From: G963923955 sp963923955
Lineage (GTDB): Bacteria; Pseudomonadota; Gammaproteobacteria; Eutrophobiales; Eutrophobiaceae
Length of the DNA stretch: 64,000 nucleotides
Assembly: GCA_963923955.1 (NCBI GenBank)
Contig: OZ000552.1
Location: 1,674,001-1,738,000, forward strand
Reading direction: 5' to 3'
The notes beneath the pieces were generated by a model. The model did not search any database, had not been told where the DNA came from, and saw only the letters and a program-made list of their open reading frames with translations. Positions 63,056 to 64,000 of this stretch are shown here, one piece after another (within the stretch, counting starts at the first letter, position 1; every line of letters begins with the position of its first letter). The translations under genes and the position numbers were made by a program.

Positions 63056-64000
63056 ATGCCGCGCGCAGAAAAAGACGAAGCCCAAACCCGTGAAGAGATC
63101 GATGAGAAATTAGTCCAAGCCGGGTGGCTGGTGCAGGATGCCAAAGAGATAAATCTTGCCGCTTCACTTGGCGTGGCGGTCAGGGAAGAGCAAAGCTCCA
63201 CCGGCCCGGTCGATTATGCCTTGTATATAGACGGAAAACTGGCCGGCGTCCTGGAAGCAAAACGAGAGGGGACTGCGCTCGGCGCAGTCGCAGAACAATC
63301 GGCCAGATATGCCTCATCTGTTTTCAAATTCGCCCGGCGCTGGGTGCCGGAAGGACAAGCCCTGCCTTTTATTTACGAGGCAACCAACAACGAAATACGT
63401 TTTCGTAATGAACGAGACCCGCATCCACGCTCAAGAAACCTGTTTCATTTTCATCGGCCCGCAACGCTGAAGACCTGGCTGGAACAACCCGACACCTTGC
63501 GCGCACGGCTGCAAGGTCTGCCGGCACTTGACATCAGCAACTTACGCAACTGCCAGATCGACGCCATCCACGACATAGAGAAATCACTCAAGGCAGCCAG
63601 GCCCCGCGCCCTGCTGCAAATGGCGACTGGTTCGGGCAAAACCTACGCCGCCGTTGCCGAAGTCTATCGTCTGGCCAAATATGCCAAGGCCGGGCGCATT
63701 CTTTTTCTGGTGGATCGAGGTAATCTGGCACGACAGGCGCTAAAGGAATTTCAACGTTACACCACCCCGGATGACCAGCGTAAATTTAGCGAGCTATACA
63801 ATGTGCATATTCTCGGCGCAGCCGATATAGGCGCTGAAATCAAGGTTACTATCTCCACCATCCAACGGCTTTACGCAAAGCTGACCAATAACGCGCTGGA
63901 TGAAACAGTTGAAGAACACTCCGCTTACGAAGCCGATGCCTATTCATATAACACTATGCAGCGAGAGGTGAGCTACAACCCGTCCATCCCCATCGAAGCC
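63056..64000 (+). CDS. HsdR-like type I restriction endonuclease subunit, 5' part
   Basis: The first 315 codons; the gene continues past the window. The N-terminal PD-(D/E)xK nuclease core is visible as VDYALYIDGKLAGVLEAK, and a DEAD-box helicase core begins with Walker A ATGSGKTYAAVAE. These fit HsdR, the motor and cleavage subunit of type I restriction enzymes. HsdM and HsdS would be expected beyond the right edge. ATG at 63056; the Shine-Dalgarno is weak. Confidence 0.85.
   Translation, partial: MPRAEKDEAQTREEIDEKLVQAGWLVQDAKEINLAASLGVAVREEQSSTGPVDYALYIDGKLAGVLEAKREGTALGAVAEQSARYASSVFKFARRWVPEGQALPFIYEATNNEIRFRNERDPHPRSRNLFHFHRPATLKTWLEQPDTLRARLQGLPALDISNLRNCQIDAIHDIEKSLKAARPRALLQMATGSGKTYAAVAEVYRLAKYAKAGRILFLVDRGNLARQALKEFQRYTTPDDQRKFSELYNVHILGAADIGAEIKVTISTIQRLYAKLTNNALDETVEEHSAYEADAYSYNTMQREVSYNPSIPIEA

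Overview
This 64 kb window is a chromosomal segment of a non-enteric gammaproteobacterium of moderately high GC. The backbone gene orders mutL-miaA-hfq-hflX-hflK-hflC-DUF2065-hisZ-purA, rlmE-ftsH-glmM, carA-carB-greA and recJ-prfB point to this class. The presence of hisZ and of an NAD-linked formate dehydrogenase suggests the chemolithotrophic or purple-sulfur-type lineages, but I cannot name the genus. I found no rRNA, tRNA or CRISPR array.

Layout, left to right. Positions 1-6189 hold a minus-strand amino-acid and housekeeping operon (alaC-hom-thrC-recJ-prfB); prfB is cut by the window edge and carries the classic programmed frameshift. Next come a nitrilase-family gene and tldD on the plus strand, convergent with a DUF1015 gene and serA. 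Positions 11.9-15.4 kb are an AT-rich island inserted between serA and glmM. It encodes a coiled-coil membrane protein interrupted by an in-frame TAG, a beta-class DNA methyltransferase broken at an A7 tract, and an intact NotI-family restriction endonuclease. Positions 15.4-24.5 kb return to core genes on the minus strand: glmM, ftsH, rlmE, greA, carB and carA, with a five-hairpin MITE-like element between rlmE and ftsH.

Positions 24.7-28.3 kb hold small redox and stress genes (Rieske protein, universal stress protein, peroxiredoxin), a carboxyltransferase-type enzyme, and an orphan gene with a probable ribbon-helix-helix domain and palindromic operators in its own promoter. Positions 28.6-34.9 kb are a compact electron-transfer locus: FdxA-type ferredoxin, an FprA-like ferredoxin-NADP reductase, a fused NuoE/NuoF-type diaphorase and a molybdenum formate dehydrogenase catalytic subunit. 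Positions 34.9-38.6 kb are LPS inner-core genes (waaA, hldD, hldE).

Positions 38.7-53.5 kb are a mixed accessory-like region: DUF3108 protein, dsbC, a GspE/PilB ATPase, a lipoprotein, an LpxL-like acyltransferase, a methyltransferase-HNH fusion, an iodotyrosine-deiodinase-like nitroreductase, folD, a sulfotransferase-like gene behind a 13-bp poly-G tract, an SDR, an RRM protein, tpm, a GIY-YIG protein and two glycosyltransferases. It is peppered with REP-like dispersed repeats at 43.3, 44.4, 48.0-48.4 and 49.8 kb. Positions 53.6-62.9 kb are the conserved purA-to-mutL block, and the window ends inside an HsdR-like type I restriction subunit.

Three separate DNA methylation/restriction loci lie within the window. 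The most interesting parts are the NotI-like island with two independent coding lesions, the methyltransferase-HNH fusion, the formate dehydrogenase/FNR cluster, the predicted halotyrosine deiodinase, and the putatively phase-variable sulfotransferase-like gene.
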